A stretch of DNA of 64,000 bases from Streptomyces sp. RFCAC02 (lineage in GTDB: Bacteria > Actinomycetota > Actinomycetes > Streptomycetales > Streptomycetaceae): NCBI RefSeq assembly GCF_004193175.1, contig NZ_SAUH01000001.1, forward strand, positions 2,916,501-2,980,500, read 5' to 3'. The translations under genes and the position numbers were made by a program. Below, piece by piece: positions 45,599 through 54,205 of the stretch. Each line of letters begins with the position of its first letter. Positions within the stretch are counted from its first letter, which is position 1. A model generated the notes under the pieces. It searched no databases, was not told the DNA's origin, and saw nothing but the letters and a program-made list of their open reading frames with translations.

Positions 45599-47254
45599 AT
45601 GGCACAGGACCAAGGCGCTGCGGGCTCCGGCGAGGACGAGTCCGGGGCGTCCGGCAACGAGGTCCCCGAAACGCCGGACATGTGGGGAAACGGCGGATTC
45701 GTCGGAGACGGCCGCTACCGGCTGACGCACCGGCTCGGCCGCGGGGGCATGGCGGAGGTGTTCGCCGCCGAGGACGTACGGCTCGGCCGGACGGTGGCGG
45801 TGAAGCTGCTGCGCTCCGACCTGGCCGAGGACCCGGTGTCCAAGGCGCGCTTCACGCGCGAGGCGCAGTCGGTGGCGGGCCTGAACCACCACGCCGTCGT
45901 CGCCGTCTTCGACTCCGGCGAGGAGACCGGCAACGGCCGCGTCACCCCGTACATCGTGATGGAGCTGGTCAACGGCCGGACGATCCGCGACCTGCTGATC
46001 GACTCCGACCCGCCGCCGCCCGAGCGCGCCCTCGCGATCGTCTCGGGTGTGCTTGAGGCCCTGGCCTACAGCCACCAGCACGGCATCGTGCACCGCGACA
46101 TCAAGCCGGCGAACGTCATCATCACGGACACGGGCGCCGTCAAGGTCATGGACTTCGGCATCGCGCGGGCGCTGCACGGCGCCGCGCAGACGATGACGCA
46201 GACCGGCATGGTGATGGGCACGCCGCAGTACCTCTCGCCCGAGCAGGCGCTCGGCAAGACGGTGGACACCAGGTCCGACCTGTACGCGGTCGGCTGCCTC
46301 CTGTACGAGCTGCTGACGCTGCGCCCGCCGTTCATCGGCGAGACGCCGCTGTCCGTCGTCTACCAGCACGTCCAGGACATGCCGCGGCTGCCGTCCGAGG
46401 TGGCCCCCGCGTCGCCGCCCGAGCTGGACGGCCTGGTCATGCGCGCCCTCACGAAGGACCCCGAGGACCGTTACCAGACGGCCGAGGAGATGCGCGGCAT
46501 GGTGCGGTACGCGCTGCGCATGCTGGAGGAGCACGGCGGCCACACCGCCGGCCTGTGGAACACCGGTTCCCTCACCGGCGGGACGACCCCGCCGCTCGGC
46601 ACCGCCGCCCCGACCCGCGCCACGACCACCGCGGCCACCCCGGCGGCCGGTGTCCCGCTGCTGCTCGGCGGCCCGGACGGCACCCCGCCCGGCGGCACGG
46701 CGGCCGACGCGCGCACCGGCTCGCGGCTGCGCATCCTGCTGGTGGCGGTCCTCGCGGTCCTCGCGGTCGCGACGGGCGTCCTCGTCGCCGTCCGGCTGGG
46801 CGGCGGCGACGATCCGGCCGACCCGCCGGCGGAGTCGGGGCCGCCGAGCCCGACCGAGTCGGCGGACCAGCGGCCGGACGACGAGTCCCCCTCCTCGGAC
46901 GAGACGGCCGAGGAGGACGAGCACCGGGACGACTCCGGCACCTCCGGGGGCCAGGAGTGGGACGAGGACTGGGACCAGGGCTGGGAGGACGACGGCGACC
47001 AGTCGACGACGTCCCCGACCGAGCAGCCGACGGGCGAGGAGACCGAGCAGCCCACCGGCGACCCGACGCAGTCCGACGACGAGACGCCCCCGCCGGACAG
47101 CGGCTCGGACGACGGCGGCAGCGGTGACGAGGGCGAGGAGTCCCCGCCGCCGACGGGCGACACCGGCACGGGCGACGCCGAGGGCGGCGACGCGGACACC
47201 GGTACGGGCGAGGACGTCAGCGGCGCCGAGGGCGACACCACGACGACCCCCTGA
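45599..47254 (+). CDS. Ser/Thr protein kinase with acidic extracytoplasmic tail
   Basis: A 551-residue kinase paralogue. Kinase motifs: GRGGMAEVFAAED, Lys69, HRDIKPAN (Asp167), DFGIARAL, and an activation loop TMTQTGMVMGTPQYLSPEQA. A transmembrane helix (~378-400, RILLVAVLAVLAVATGVLVA) leads to a ~145-residue tail made almost only of Asp, Glu, Ser, Thr, Pro and Gly; no PASTA or other ligand domain. The tail may sit in the wall as a spacer or cation-rich sensor; that is inference. It is divergent from the PASTA kinase with 175 bases between starts. The phosphotransferase gene follows 14 bases later. Confidence 0.93.
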   Translation: MAQDQGAAGSGEDESGASGNEVPETPDMWGNGGFVGDGRYRLTHRLGRGGMAEVFAAEDVRLGRTVAVKLLRSDLAEDPVSKARFTREAQSVAGLNHHAVVAVFDSGEETGNGRVTPYIVMELVNGRTIRDLLIDSDPPPPERALAIVSGVLEALAYSHQHGIVHRDIKPANVIITDTGAVKVMDFGIARALHGAAQTMTQTGMVMGTPQYLSPEQALGKTVDTRSDLYAVGCLLYELLTLRPPFIGETPLSVVYQHVQDMPRLPSEVAPASPPELDGLVMRALTKDPEDRYQTAEEMRGMVRYALRMLEEHGGHTAGLWNTGSLTGGTTPPLGTAAPTRATTTAATPAAGVPLLLGGPDGTPPGGTAADARTGSRLRILLVAVLAVLAVATGVLVAVRLGGGDDPADPPAESGPPSPTESADQRPDDESPSSDETAEEDEHRDDSGTSGGQEWDEDWDQGWEDDGDQSTTSPTEQPTGEETEQPTGDPTQSDDETPPPDSGSDDGGSGDEGEESPPPTGDTGTGDAEGGDADTGTGEDVSGAEGDTTTTP

Positions 47255-47268
47255 CGATCCGCCTCAGC

Positions 47269-48309
47269 ATGTCCCTCACGGAGCAGACCCTGACCGTGCT
47301 GGTCCGCCGCTACGGTCAGGGCACCCCCATCGACTGCCGGCCGCTGACCGCCGGGCTCCTCAACCGCGGCTACCGCGTCGCGACGACCACCGGCCGGTTC
47401 TTCCTGAAGCACCACCTCGACGGCGACCCGGCCGCCACCGACCCGCTGGTGCGGCAGCACCGCGCGACGGCCGAGCTGGCGCGCCTCGGCCTGCCCGTCG
47501 CGCCACCGCTGCCCGACCGGGACGGCCGCACGGTCGTCGTGCACCGGGGCCGCTGCTACGCCCTGCACCCCTGGGTGGACGGCAGGCACCGGGACGGCGG
47601 GCAGCTCAGCCGCGGCCAGAGCGACCGCCTGGGGGCGCTGCTCGGGCGCGTGCACCGGGCACTCGACCAGGTGATAAGGCGTACTCCCTTGCCGTACGCC
47701 CCGCCGTCGCTGAACGCGCCCCACCGCGCCTCGGCCGTGCCGACCGAGACGGAGGAGCTGATCGCGCGGCTGCTCGGGCTGATCCGCGCCCGGCCGCGCC
47801 GCACCGGCTTCGACGAGCTGGCCGAGCACCGCCTGCTGGAGCGCCGCGACCTGCTGCGCGCCCACGCGCACCGCCGCCCGGGACCCGCCGAGGTGCCCGC
47901 AGAGGGCTGGGTGCACGGCGACTTCCACCCGCTGAACCTGCTGTACCGCGCCGAGGGGCCGGTCGAGCCGGTCGCGATCGTGGACTGGGACCGACTTGAC
48001 GTGCAGCCGCGCGCGGAGGAGGCGGTCCGCGCCGCGGCGATCTTCTTCCTGCGGCCGCGGGGCACGCTCGATCTGGCGAAGGTCCGGGCGTACGCCCGCG
48101 CGTACCGGACCGCCACGGGCGCGCGTCCGGACGAGCTGGCCGCCGCGGTGCACCGCGTGTGGTGGGAGCGGCTGAACGACTTCTGGATGCTGCGCTGGCA
48201 CTACGAGCGCCACGACCACCGGGCCGATCCGCAGTTCCCGGCGGCGTCGGCGCTCGTCGTGTGGTGGACGCGGCACCGGGAGCGGGTGTCGGAGGCGTTC
48301 ACGGGCTGA
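47269..48309 (+). CDS. Aminoglycoside phosphotransferase / homoserine-kinase-like protein
   Basis: A 346-residue small-molecule kinase-fold protein. The catalytic loop is GWVHGDFHPLNLLY and the metal site is AIVDWDRLDVQP; an N-terminal lobe (CRPLTAGLLNRGYRVATTTG) with the ATP-binding Lys in FFLKHHL is intact. Such proteins phosphorylate sugars, choline or amino alcohols; not necessarily antibiotic resistance. ATG at 47269 lies 14 bases after the kinase stop, so co-transcription is likely. It converges with the response-regulator gene. Confidence 0.85.
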   Translation: MSLTEQTLTVLVRRYGQGTPIDCRPLTAGLLNRGYRVATTTGRFFLKHHLDGDPAATDPLVRQHRATAELARLGLPVAPPLPDRDGRTVVVHRGRCYALHPWVDGRHRDGGQLSRGQSDRLGALLGRVHRALDQVIRRTPLPYAPPSLNAPHRASAVPTETEELIARLLGLIRARPRRTGFDELAEHRLLERRDLLRAHAHRRPGPAEVPAEGWVHGDFHPLNLLYRAEGPVEPVAIVDWDRLDVQPRAEEAVRAAAIFFLRPRGTLDLAKVRAYARAYRTATGARPDELAAAVHRVWWERLNDFWMLRWHYERHDHRADPQFPAASALVVWWTRHRERVSEAFTG

Positions 48310-48330
48310 CCGGGATCCGGCGCCGCCGCG

Positions 48331-49011
48331 TCACTCGCGCTTGCCGGCCTGGAGGCGCGCGACGTAGGCGGCGGCCTGGGAGCGGCGTTCCATGCCCAGC
48401 TTGGCGAGGATGCTGGAGACGTAGTTCTTGATCGTCTTCTCGGCGAGGTGCAGCTCCTCGCCGATGGCGCGGTTGGTCAGGCCGTCGCCGATGAGGTCGA
48501 GGATGCGGCGTTCCTGCTCGGTCAGGCGGGCCGTGCGTTCGTCCCCGGCGCCCGGCGCGTTCTGCGCGGCCTGCCCGCCGCCGCGCAGGCGCTCCAGCAC
48601 GCGGCGGGTCGCGTCCGGGTCGAGGAGGGACTTGCCGGCCGCCACGTCCCGTACGGCGGAGAGCAGTTCACTGCCCCGGATGGCCTTCAGCACATAGCCG
48701 GACGCGCCCGCCATGATGGCGTCGAACAGCGCCTCGTCGTCCGCGTACGACGTGAGCATCAGGCACCGGATCGACTCGTCCTGCGATCTGATGTCCCGGC
48801 AGACCTCGACGCCGCTGCCGTCCGGGAGGCGCACGTCGAGGACCGCGACATCGGGCCGCGCGGCCGGGACGCGGGCGCGCGCCTCGGCCGCCGTGCCCGC
48901 CTCGCCGGCGATCTCGATGTCGGACTCCATGGCCAGCAGCTCCCGTACGCCGCGCCGCACCACCTCGTGGTCGTCGAGGAGGAATACCCGGATTTTTCCG
49001 TCTTCTGGCAC
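48331..49011 (-). CDS. NarL/FixJ-type (DevR-like) response regulator
   Basis: A 226-residue two-component response regulator. The receiver domain has FLLDDHEVVRRGVREL and the phosphoacceptor Asp59 in VAVLDVRLPDG; Thr and Lys switch positions are present (LTSYADDEAL, YVLKAIRG). The C-terminal LuxR HTH is RILDLIGDGLTNRAIGEELH and ends LAEKTIKNYVSSILAKLGME. No histidine kinase gene is adjacent, so it is an orphan. GTG start at 49009-49011. It is divergent from the dehydrogenase operon across a 388-base gap. Confidence 0.93.
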   Translation of the reverse strand: MPEDGKIRVFLLDDHEVVRRGVRELLAMESDIEIAGEAGTAAEARARVPAARPDVAVLDVRLPDGSGVEVCRDIRSQDESIRCLMLTSYADDEALFDAIMAGASGYVLKAIRGSELLSAVRDVAAGKSLLDPDATRRVLERLRGGGQAAQNAPGAGDERTARLTEQERRILDLIGDGLTNRAIGEELHLAEKTIKNYVSSILAKLGMERRSQAAAYVARLQAGKRE

Positions 49012-49399
49012 GTGACCAGTCTCACACAGCGCGCTCCCGGGCGCCCGGCGTACGCCCCCGCGACGGCCGTCGCGAACCTTCCCGGGACCCGGTCGGCCGG
49101 GTTAACGTGCAAGGGTCCCCACGCGCTGGGAGGCTGGTGACCAACCTGGACCAGCGCGGCTCCACTCCCTCGACAAGTACTTGGACATCACAGTAAATCC
49201 GCAGGTCAGGGGCGCTTTCACGTCTTGTGGGCGGCACGGCTACCGTGCTCTTATGAGGCGGTCGTACGGGACCGGGGCAAGGGACATGGAACCCGCTCGG
49301 TTCCGCGCGCCGCACCCACCCCCGTGCGCCGTACGGGACCGGGCGAGCCGCACTGGCCGCCCGGCGGACCCCGGGGGCCGGACCGACGGAGGAGCACGA
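49012..49399. other. 388-base divergent regulatory gap before the E1-alpha gene
   Basis: No gene recognised. The stretch 49170-49260 is less GC-rich than the coding regions (CGACAAGTACTTGGACATCA, then AGTAAATCC and CTTATGAGG), which is where the dehydrogenase promoter probably lies. No clear BkdR or Lrp site could be assigned by eye. Near 49385-49399 a GGAGGAGCACGA ribosome site precedes the GTG start. Confidence 0.45.
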
Positions 49400-50590
49400 G
49401 TGACCGTGGAGAGCAGAGCCGCGCACGGCTCGGGCGCGCGCAAGACCGCGACCGCACCGCGGAAGAAGGCGGCGCGCCCGGCGCGCCGCGGCGGCGGACG
49501 GAGCACGGGCGGCGCGGCCGGCGCGATGGTGCAGCTCCTGACGCCCGAGGGCGAGCGCGTCGAGCACCCCGACTACTCCCTCGACATCACCGACGACGAG
49601 CTGCGCGGCCTGTACCGCGACATGGTGCTGTCGCGGCGGTTCGACGCCGAGGCGACGGCGCTCCAGCGCCAGGGCGAACTGGGCCTGTGGCCCTCGCTGC
49701 TGGGCCAGGAGGCCGCGCAGATCGGCTCGGCCCGCGCGCTGCGGCCCGACGACTACGTCTTCCCGACCTACCGCGAGCACGGCGTGGCGTGGTGCCGCGG
49801 CGTCGACCCGCAGATGCTGCTCGGCATGTTCCGGGGCGTCAACCACGGCGGCTGGGACCCGAACACCAACAACTTCCACCTCTACACGATCGTCATCGGC
49901 TCACAGGTCCTGCACGCCACGGGCTACGCGATGGGCGTGGCGAAGGACGGCTCCGACGCCGCGGTGCTGGCGTACTTCGGCGACGGCGCCTCCAGCCAGG
50001 GCGACGTGGCGGAGGCGTTCACCTTCTCGGCCGTCTACAACGCGCCGGTCGTCTTCTTCTGCCAGAACAACCAGTGGGCCATCTCGGAGCCCACCGAGCG
50101 GCAGACCCGCGTACCGCTGTACCAGCGGGCGCAGGGCTACGGCTTCCCCGGTGTCCGGGTCGACGGCAACGACGTGCTGGCCGTCCTCGCCGTCACCCGC
50201 GCGGCGGCCGAGCACGCGCGGTCGGGCCAGGGGCCGATGCTCGTCGAGGCGTTCACCTACCGGATGGGCGCCCACACCACGTCCGACGACCCGACGCGCT
50301 ACCGCCCCGACGACGAGCTGGCCGTCTGGGAGGCGCGCGACCCGATCCTGCGGCTGCGCCGCCACCTGGAGCGGCTCGGCGCGGCGGACGCGGCGTTCTT
50401 CACCGCGCTCGACGAGGAGAGCGACGCCCTCGCGCGGCGCGTGCGGGAGGCGATCCGCACCATGCCCGACCCCGACCCGATGGCGGCGTTCGAGCACGTG
50501 TACGCCGACGGGCACACCCTGGTGGACGAGGAGCGTGCCCAGTACGCCGCCTACCTCGCGTCGTTCGCCGACCACGCCGAGGAGAACTGA
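49400..50590 (+). CDS. pdhA: 2-oxoacid (pyruvate or branched-chain) dehydrogenase E1 subunit alpha
   Basis: A 396-residue E1-alpha. A Lys/Arg/Ala-rich N-terminal tail (1-35) precedes the catalytic domain. The thiamine diphosphate motif is AYFGDGASSQGDVAEAF ending in FFCQNNQ, and the phosphorylation-loop region is YRMGAHTTSDDPTRY. Streptomyces homologues are annotated either as PdhA or as BkdA (branched-chain); sequence alone does not decide. GTG at 49400, with GGAGGA before it; the frame is open upstream. E1-beta starts one base after the stop, so the subunits are coupled. Confidence 0.9.
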   Translation: MTVESRAAHGSGARKTATAPRKKAARPARRGGGRSTGGAAGAMVQLLTPEGERVEHPDYSLDITDDELRGLYRDMVLSRRFDAEATALQRQGELGLWPSLLGQEAAQIGSARALRPDDYVFPTYREHGVAWCRGVDPQMLLGMFRGVNHGGWDPNTNNFHLYTIVIGSQVLHATGYAMGVAKDGSDAAVLAYFGDGASSQGDVAEAFTFSAVYNAPVVFFCQNNQWAISEPTERQTRVPLYQRAQGYGFPGVRVDGNDVLAVLAVTRAAAEHARSGQGPMLVEAFTYRMGAHTTSDDPTRYRPDDELAVWEARDPILRLRRHLERLGAADAAFFTALDEESDALARRVREAIRTMPDPDPMAAFEHVYADGHTLVDEERAQYAAYLASFADHAEEN

Positions 50591-50591
50591 G

Positions 50592-51569
50592 ATGGCCGAG
50601 CGGCTCCCTCTCGCGAAGGCGGTCAACGCCGCCCTGCGCACCGCGCTCGACGCGGACCCGAAGGTCCTCGTGATGGGCGAGGACGTCGGCAAGCTCGGCG
50701 GCGTCTTCCGGGTCACCGACGGCCTGCAGAAGGACTTCGGCGAGGACCGTGTCATCGACACGCCGCTGGCCGAGTCCGGCATCATCGGCACGGCGATCGG
50801 CCTCGCGCTGCGCGGCTACCGGCCGGTGACGGAGATCCAGTTCGACGGCTTCGTGTTCCCCGCGTACGACCAGATCGTCACGCAGCTCGCGAAGATGCAC
50901 GCGCGGGCGCTGGGGAAGATCAGGCTGCCGGTGGTGGTGCGCATCCCGTTCGGCGGCGGCATCGGCGCGGTCGAGCACCACAGCGAGTCCCCGGAGGCGC
51001 TGTTCGCGCACGTCGCCGGCCTGAAGATCGTCGCCCCCTCGAACGCGCACGACGCCTACTGGATGCTGCGGCAGGCCATCGAGTGCGACGACCCGGTCAT
51101 CTTCTTCGAGCCGAAGGCCCGCTACTGGGACAAGGGCGACGTCGACACGGACGGCATCCCCGGGCCGCTGCACGCGGCGCGGGTGGTGCGCGAGGGCACC
51201 GACCTGACGCTCCTCGCGTACGGCCCGACCGTGAAGACGGCCCTGGCGGCGGCGGAGGCTGCGGCCGATGAGGGCACCTCCCTGGAGGTGGTGGACATGC
51301 GGTCGGTGTCGCCGATCGACTTCGACACGATCCAGCGGTCGGTGGAGAAGACGGGCCGGCTGGTCGTCGCGCACGAGGCGCCGGTGTTCTTCGGGTCGGG
51401 TGCCGAGATCGCCGCGCGGATCACGGAGCGGTGTTTCTACCATCTGGAGGCGCCGGTGCTGCGGGTGGGCGGGTTCCACGCCCCCTACCCGCCGGCGCGC
51501 ATAGAGGAGGACTACCTCCCCGGGCTTGACAGGGTGCTGGACGGCGTCGACCGCGCCTTGGCGTACTGA
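50592..51569 (+). CDS. 2-oxoacid dehydrogenase E1 subunit beta
   Basis: A 325-residue transketolase-like beta subunit that supplies the second half of the thiamine diphosphate site. Typical pieces: NAALRTALDADPKVLVMGED, GVFRVTDGLQKDFGEDRVID, PLAESGIIGTAIGLALRGYR and the C-terminal RVGGFHAPYPPARIEEDYLP. It forms an alpha2beta2 heterotetramer with the upstream gene product. ATG at 50592. Followed by E2 after 20 bases. Confidence 0.93.
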   Translation: MAERLPLAKAVNAALRTALDADPKVLVMGEDVGKLGGVFRVTDGLQKDFGEDRVIDTPLAESGIIGTAIGLALRGYRPVTEIQFDGFVFPAYDQIVTQLAKMHARALGKIRLPVVVRIPFGGGIGAVEHHSESPEALFAHVAGLKIVAPSNAHDAYWMLRQAIECDDPVIFFEPKARYWDKGDVDTDGIPGPLHAARVVREGTDLTLLAYGPTVKTALAAAEAAADEGTSLEVVDMRSVSPIDFDTIQRSVEKTGRLVVAHEAPVFFGSGAEIAARITERCFYHLEAPVLRVGGFHAPYPPARIEEDYLPGLDRVLDGVDRALAY

Positions 51570-51589
51570 GTGAAGAGGTCGAGGAGAGC

Positions 51590-52987
51590 GTGACGATGGC
51601 TGCTGCGGCACAGCGGTTCCGTGAGTTCCGGATGCCGGACGTCGGTGAGGGTCTCACGGAGGCGGAGATCCTGAAGTGGCTCGTCCAGCCGGGTGACACG
51701 GTGAGCGACGGCCAGGTGGTGGTGGAGGTCGAGACCGCCAAGGCGGCGGTCGAGCTGCCCATCCCGTTCGACGGCCGGGTGCGGGAGATCCACGTCCCGG
51801 AGGGCACGACGGTCGACGTCGGGTCGCCGATCATCACCGTGGACACCGATCCGGCGGCCGGTGACGACGGCGGCGACGGTGCCGTCCCGGCGGCGGAGGC
51901 CGGGGCCGGGGAGAAGCGGGAGCCGGTGCTCGTCGGGTACGGCGTGTCCGCCGGGGCGACGCGGCGTCGGCCGCGGAAGGCGGTGCCCGCGCCGGCCGCC
52001 GCCGTGTCCGTCCCCGAGCCGGAGCCGGAGCCCGAGCCCGAGCCCGAGCCCGCGGCGACCGTCCCGGCACCGGCGGCCGGGGACGGCGCGCGGCCGCTCG
52101 CCAAGCCGCCGGTGCGCAAGCTCGCCAAGGACCTGGGCGTGGACCTCACCGCCGTCGTCCCGACCGGGCCGGGCGGCGTCATCACGCGCGACGACGTCCG
52201 CTCGGCGGCCGAGCCCGCGCCCGCGAGCCGCGCGCAGGCCCCCGTCCCCGCGGCGGCGGTCGCCGACGAGCCGCCGTCCGACGCCGCGCGGGAGCGGCGG
52301 GAGCCCATCAAGGGCGTCCGGCGGGTGATGGCGCAGGCCATGGTGGAGAGCGCGTTCACCGCGCCGCACGCGACGGAGTTCGTGACGGTGGACGTGACGC
52401 GGACCGTCCGTCTCGTCGAGCGCCTCAAGGCGGACGAGGACCTGGCCGGGCTGCGCGTGAACGTCCTGCTGATCGTCGCGAAGGCGTTCCTGCTCGCGAT
52501 CCGCCGCAACCCGGAGGTCAACGCCTACTGGGACGAGGCGAACCAGGAGATCGTCCACAAGGACTACGTGAACCTGGGCATCGCCGCCGCCACGCCGCGC
52601 GGCCTCGTCGTCCCGAACATCAAGGACGCCGGGTCGAAGACCCTGCCGGAGCTGGCCCGCGCCCTCGGCGACCTGGTGACGACGGCCCGCGAGGGGCGCA
52701 CGACACCCGCCGACATGCGCGGCGGCACGGTCACCATCACCAACATCGGCGTCTTCGGCATCGACACGGGCACGCCCATCCTGAACCCGGGCGAGTCCGC
52801 GATCCTCGCCCTCGGCGCCGTCCGCGAGAAGCCGTGGGTCCACAAGGGCAGGGTGAAGCCCCGGCACGTGACGACGCTCGGTCTGTCGTTCGACCACCGT
52901 CTGATCGACGGCGCGCTCGGCTCGCGCGTCCTCGCGGACGTTGCGGCGATCCTGGAGCACCCGCGCCGCCTGCTGAGCTGGGGCTGA
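51590..52987 (+). CDS. Dihydrolipoamide acyltransferase (E2) component
   Basis: A 465-residue E2. One N-terminal lipoyl domain with Lys51 in VEVETAKAAVEL, a Pro/Ala linker including a run of EP dipeptides (around residues 143-153), a peripheral-subunit-binding domain (KPPVRKLAKDLGVDLTAVVP) and the C-terminal catalytic domain ending in LSFDHRLIDGALGSR, with the active His and Asp. It accepts acyl groups from E1 and passes them to CoA. No E3 gene follows, so lipoamide dehydrogenase comes from elsewhere. GTG 51590 or ATG 51596 could be the start. Confidence 0.93.
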   Translation: MTMAAAAQRFREFRMPDVGEGLTEAEILKWLVQPGDTVSDGQVVVEVETAKAAVELPIPFDGRVREIHVPEGTTVDVGSPIITVDTDPAAGDDGGDGAVPAAEAGAGEKREPVLVGYGVSAGATRRRPRKAVPAPAAAVSVPEPEPEPEPEPEPAATVPAPAAGDGARPLAKPPVRKLAKDLGVDLTAVVPTGPGGVITRDDVRSAAEPAPASRAQAPVPAAAVADEPPSDAARERREPIKGVRRVMAQAMVESAFTAPHATEFVTVDVTRTVRLVERLKADEDLAGLRVNVLLIVAKAFLLAIRRNPEVNAYWDEANQEIVHKDYVNLGIAAATPRGLVVPNIKDAGSKTLPELARALGDLVTTAREGRTTPADMRGGTVTITNIGVFGIDTGTPILNPGESAILALGAVREKPWVHKGRVKPRHVTTLGLSFDHRLIDGALGSRVLADVAAILEHPRRLLSWG

Positions 52988-52999
52988 CGCGGCACGAAG

Positions 53000-53036
53000 C
53001 GGCCCGTGGTCACGCCGATGACGTGACCACGGGCCG
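53000..53036. terminator. Bidirectional terminator between E2 and bpa
   Basis: A perfect 15-base-pair stem (53000-53014 with 53022-53036), 7-base loop, between two convergent genes, 13 bases past the E2 stop and 32 before the bpa stop. Confidence 0.85.
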
Positions 53037-53068
53037 TTCGCGTCCGTATGTCCCCGGGCGGGGACGTC

Positions 53069-53641
53069 TCACAGGTAGGGGCCGGAGCGGGCGCCGCCGT
53101 GCGGGTCCTTGCCGCCGGGCTCGGCCACGTCGTCCGGCAGGGCGCCCGGCGGCAGCGCGCGGCGCATCTGTTCGAGCTGCGCGCGGGCCGCCATCTGCTG
53201 GGCGAACAGCGCGGTCTGGATGCCGTGGAACAGCCCCTCCAGCCAGCCCACGAGCTGCGCCTGCGCGATCCGCAGCTCGGCCTCGGTCGGCACCCCGTCG
53301 TCGGTGAACGGCAGCGACAGGCGGCTCAGTTCCTGCACCAGCTCGGGCGCGAGGCCCTCCTCCAGCTCCTTCACCGAGCTGGCGTGGATCTCCTTCAGCC
53401 GCGCCCGGCTCGCCTCGTCCAGGGGAGCGGCCTTCACCTCCTCCAGGAGCTGCTTGATCATGCTGCCGATGCGCATGACCTTCGCCGGCTGTTCCACCAT
53501 CTCGGTGATGGGCGTCTCGGAGCGGCCCTCGTCACCGTCGCCGCCGTCCTTGCCGGGCGCGCCGCTCAGCGCCATCCCGTCCGGACCCACGACCAGGATC
53601 TGGGCGTTCTCCTGCGGTGGTTCGTTCCTCGGCTGAGTCAT
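53069..53641 (-). CDS. bpa: Bacterial proteasome activator Bpa
   Basis: A 190-residue protein of the DUF2587/Bpa family (homologue of mycobacterial Rv3780). The helical core runs from PITEMVEQPAKVMRIGSMIK to VGWLEGLFHGIQTALFAQQM, and the C-terminus is GPYL, the same kind of tail (GQYL in mycobacteria) that docks on the 20S proteasome. Bpa forms a dodecameric ring that opens the gate without ATP. ATG at 53639-53641 chosen; the longer frame has an unrelated extension. It is divergent from the GntR operon. Confidence 0.92.
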   Translation of the reverse strand: MTQPRNEPPQENAQILVVGPDGMALSGAPGKDGGDGDEGRSETPITEMVEQPAKVMRIGSMIKQLLEEVKAAPLDEASRARLKEIHASSVKELEEGLAPELVQELSRLSLPFTDDGVPTEAELRIAQAQLVGWLEGLFHGIQTALFAQQMAARAQLEQMRRALPPGALPDDVAEPGGKDPHGGARSGPYL

Positions 53642-53696
53642 GCCTCCATCATGCAACGCCGCTGACCCGCGCGCCGCGCGAGGGGGAACCACCCGC

Positions 53697-53716
53697 TGTC
53701 CTAGAGTCCTAGGACA
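53697..53716. promoter_or_regulatory. GntR/YtrA operator
   Basis: TGTCCTAGAGTCCTAGGACA is a perfect inverted repeat (8-base arms, 4-base spacer). It lies just upstream of TTGACA (53724-53729), a consensus -35, followed 17-18 bases later by CAGTCT, a likely -10 for the GntR gene. Placement suggests autoregulation by the YtrA-type protein. Confidence 0.65.
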
Positions 53717-53723
53717 ACCATAC

Positions 53724-53752
53724 TTGACAGGGCACCCCTTCATCAGCAGTCT
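53724..53752 (+). promoter_or_regulatory. Probable promoter of the GntR-ABC operon
   Basis: Consensus -35 TTGACA at 53724-53729 and a -10-like CAGTCT at 53747-53752, 17 bases apart, 33 bases before the GTG/ATG-preceding region of the GntR start at 53785. Confidence 0.45.
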
Positions 53753-53784
53753 GTCTTATTGTCGTAGCACAAGCGGAGAAACAC

Positions 53785-54189
53785 GTGATCGAGTTCGTGC
53801 TGGACGGCCGTTCGCGGACGGCCACGTACGTGCAGCTCGTCCTCCAGGTGAAGCAGGCCCTCCGGGTCGGCCTCGCCCGGCCGGGCGACCAGTTGCCGAA
53901 GGTCCGTCAGGTCGCGCAGTCCCTCGCGATCAACCCGAACACGGTCCTGAAGGCCTACCGGGAGCTCGAACTGGAGGGCCTGGCGGAAGGCAGGCCGGGG
54001 GTCGGCACCTTCCTGATCGCCACCCCGGCCGACTCGTCACCGGCCGACCACACGGACCTGCGCGACGAACTCGTGGCCTGGCTCACCAGGGCACGCGCCG
54101 CCGGTCTGGGCCGGGAGGACGTCTCCGCCCTGATCGACACCACCCTGCGCGCCATGCCCGACGCGCCACCACCCGATGACAGCGATTGA
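53785..54189 (+). CDS. GntR family transcriptional regulator, YtrA subfamily
   Basis: A 134-residue regulator. The winged HTH covers residues ~10-75 (YVQLVLQVKQALRVGLARPG, SLAINPNTVLKAYRELELEG, GVGTFLI). The short helical C-terminal tail, without a ligand domain, is the YtrA type. These usually regulate a downstream ABC transporter, and here the ATPase and permease genes follow (16 bases to the next start). GCGGAGAAACAC precedes the ATG. A perfect inverted repeat lies upstream. Confidence 0.92.
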   Translation: MIEFVLDGRSRTATYVQLVLQVKQALRVGLARPGDQLPKVRQVAQSLAINPNTVLKAYRELELEGLAEGRPGVGTFLIATPADSSPADHTDLRDELVAWLTRARAAGLGREDVSALIDTTLRAMPDAPPPDDSD

Positions 54190-54205
54190 GAAGCGGGGAA
54201 CACCC

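Noticed and set aside
52020..52055. EP-repeat DNA in the E2 gene as a mobile repeat
   Set aside because: It is a low-complexity inter-domain linker that is normal in E2 proteins.
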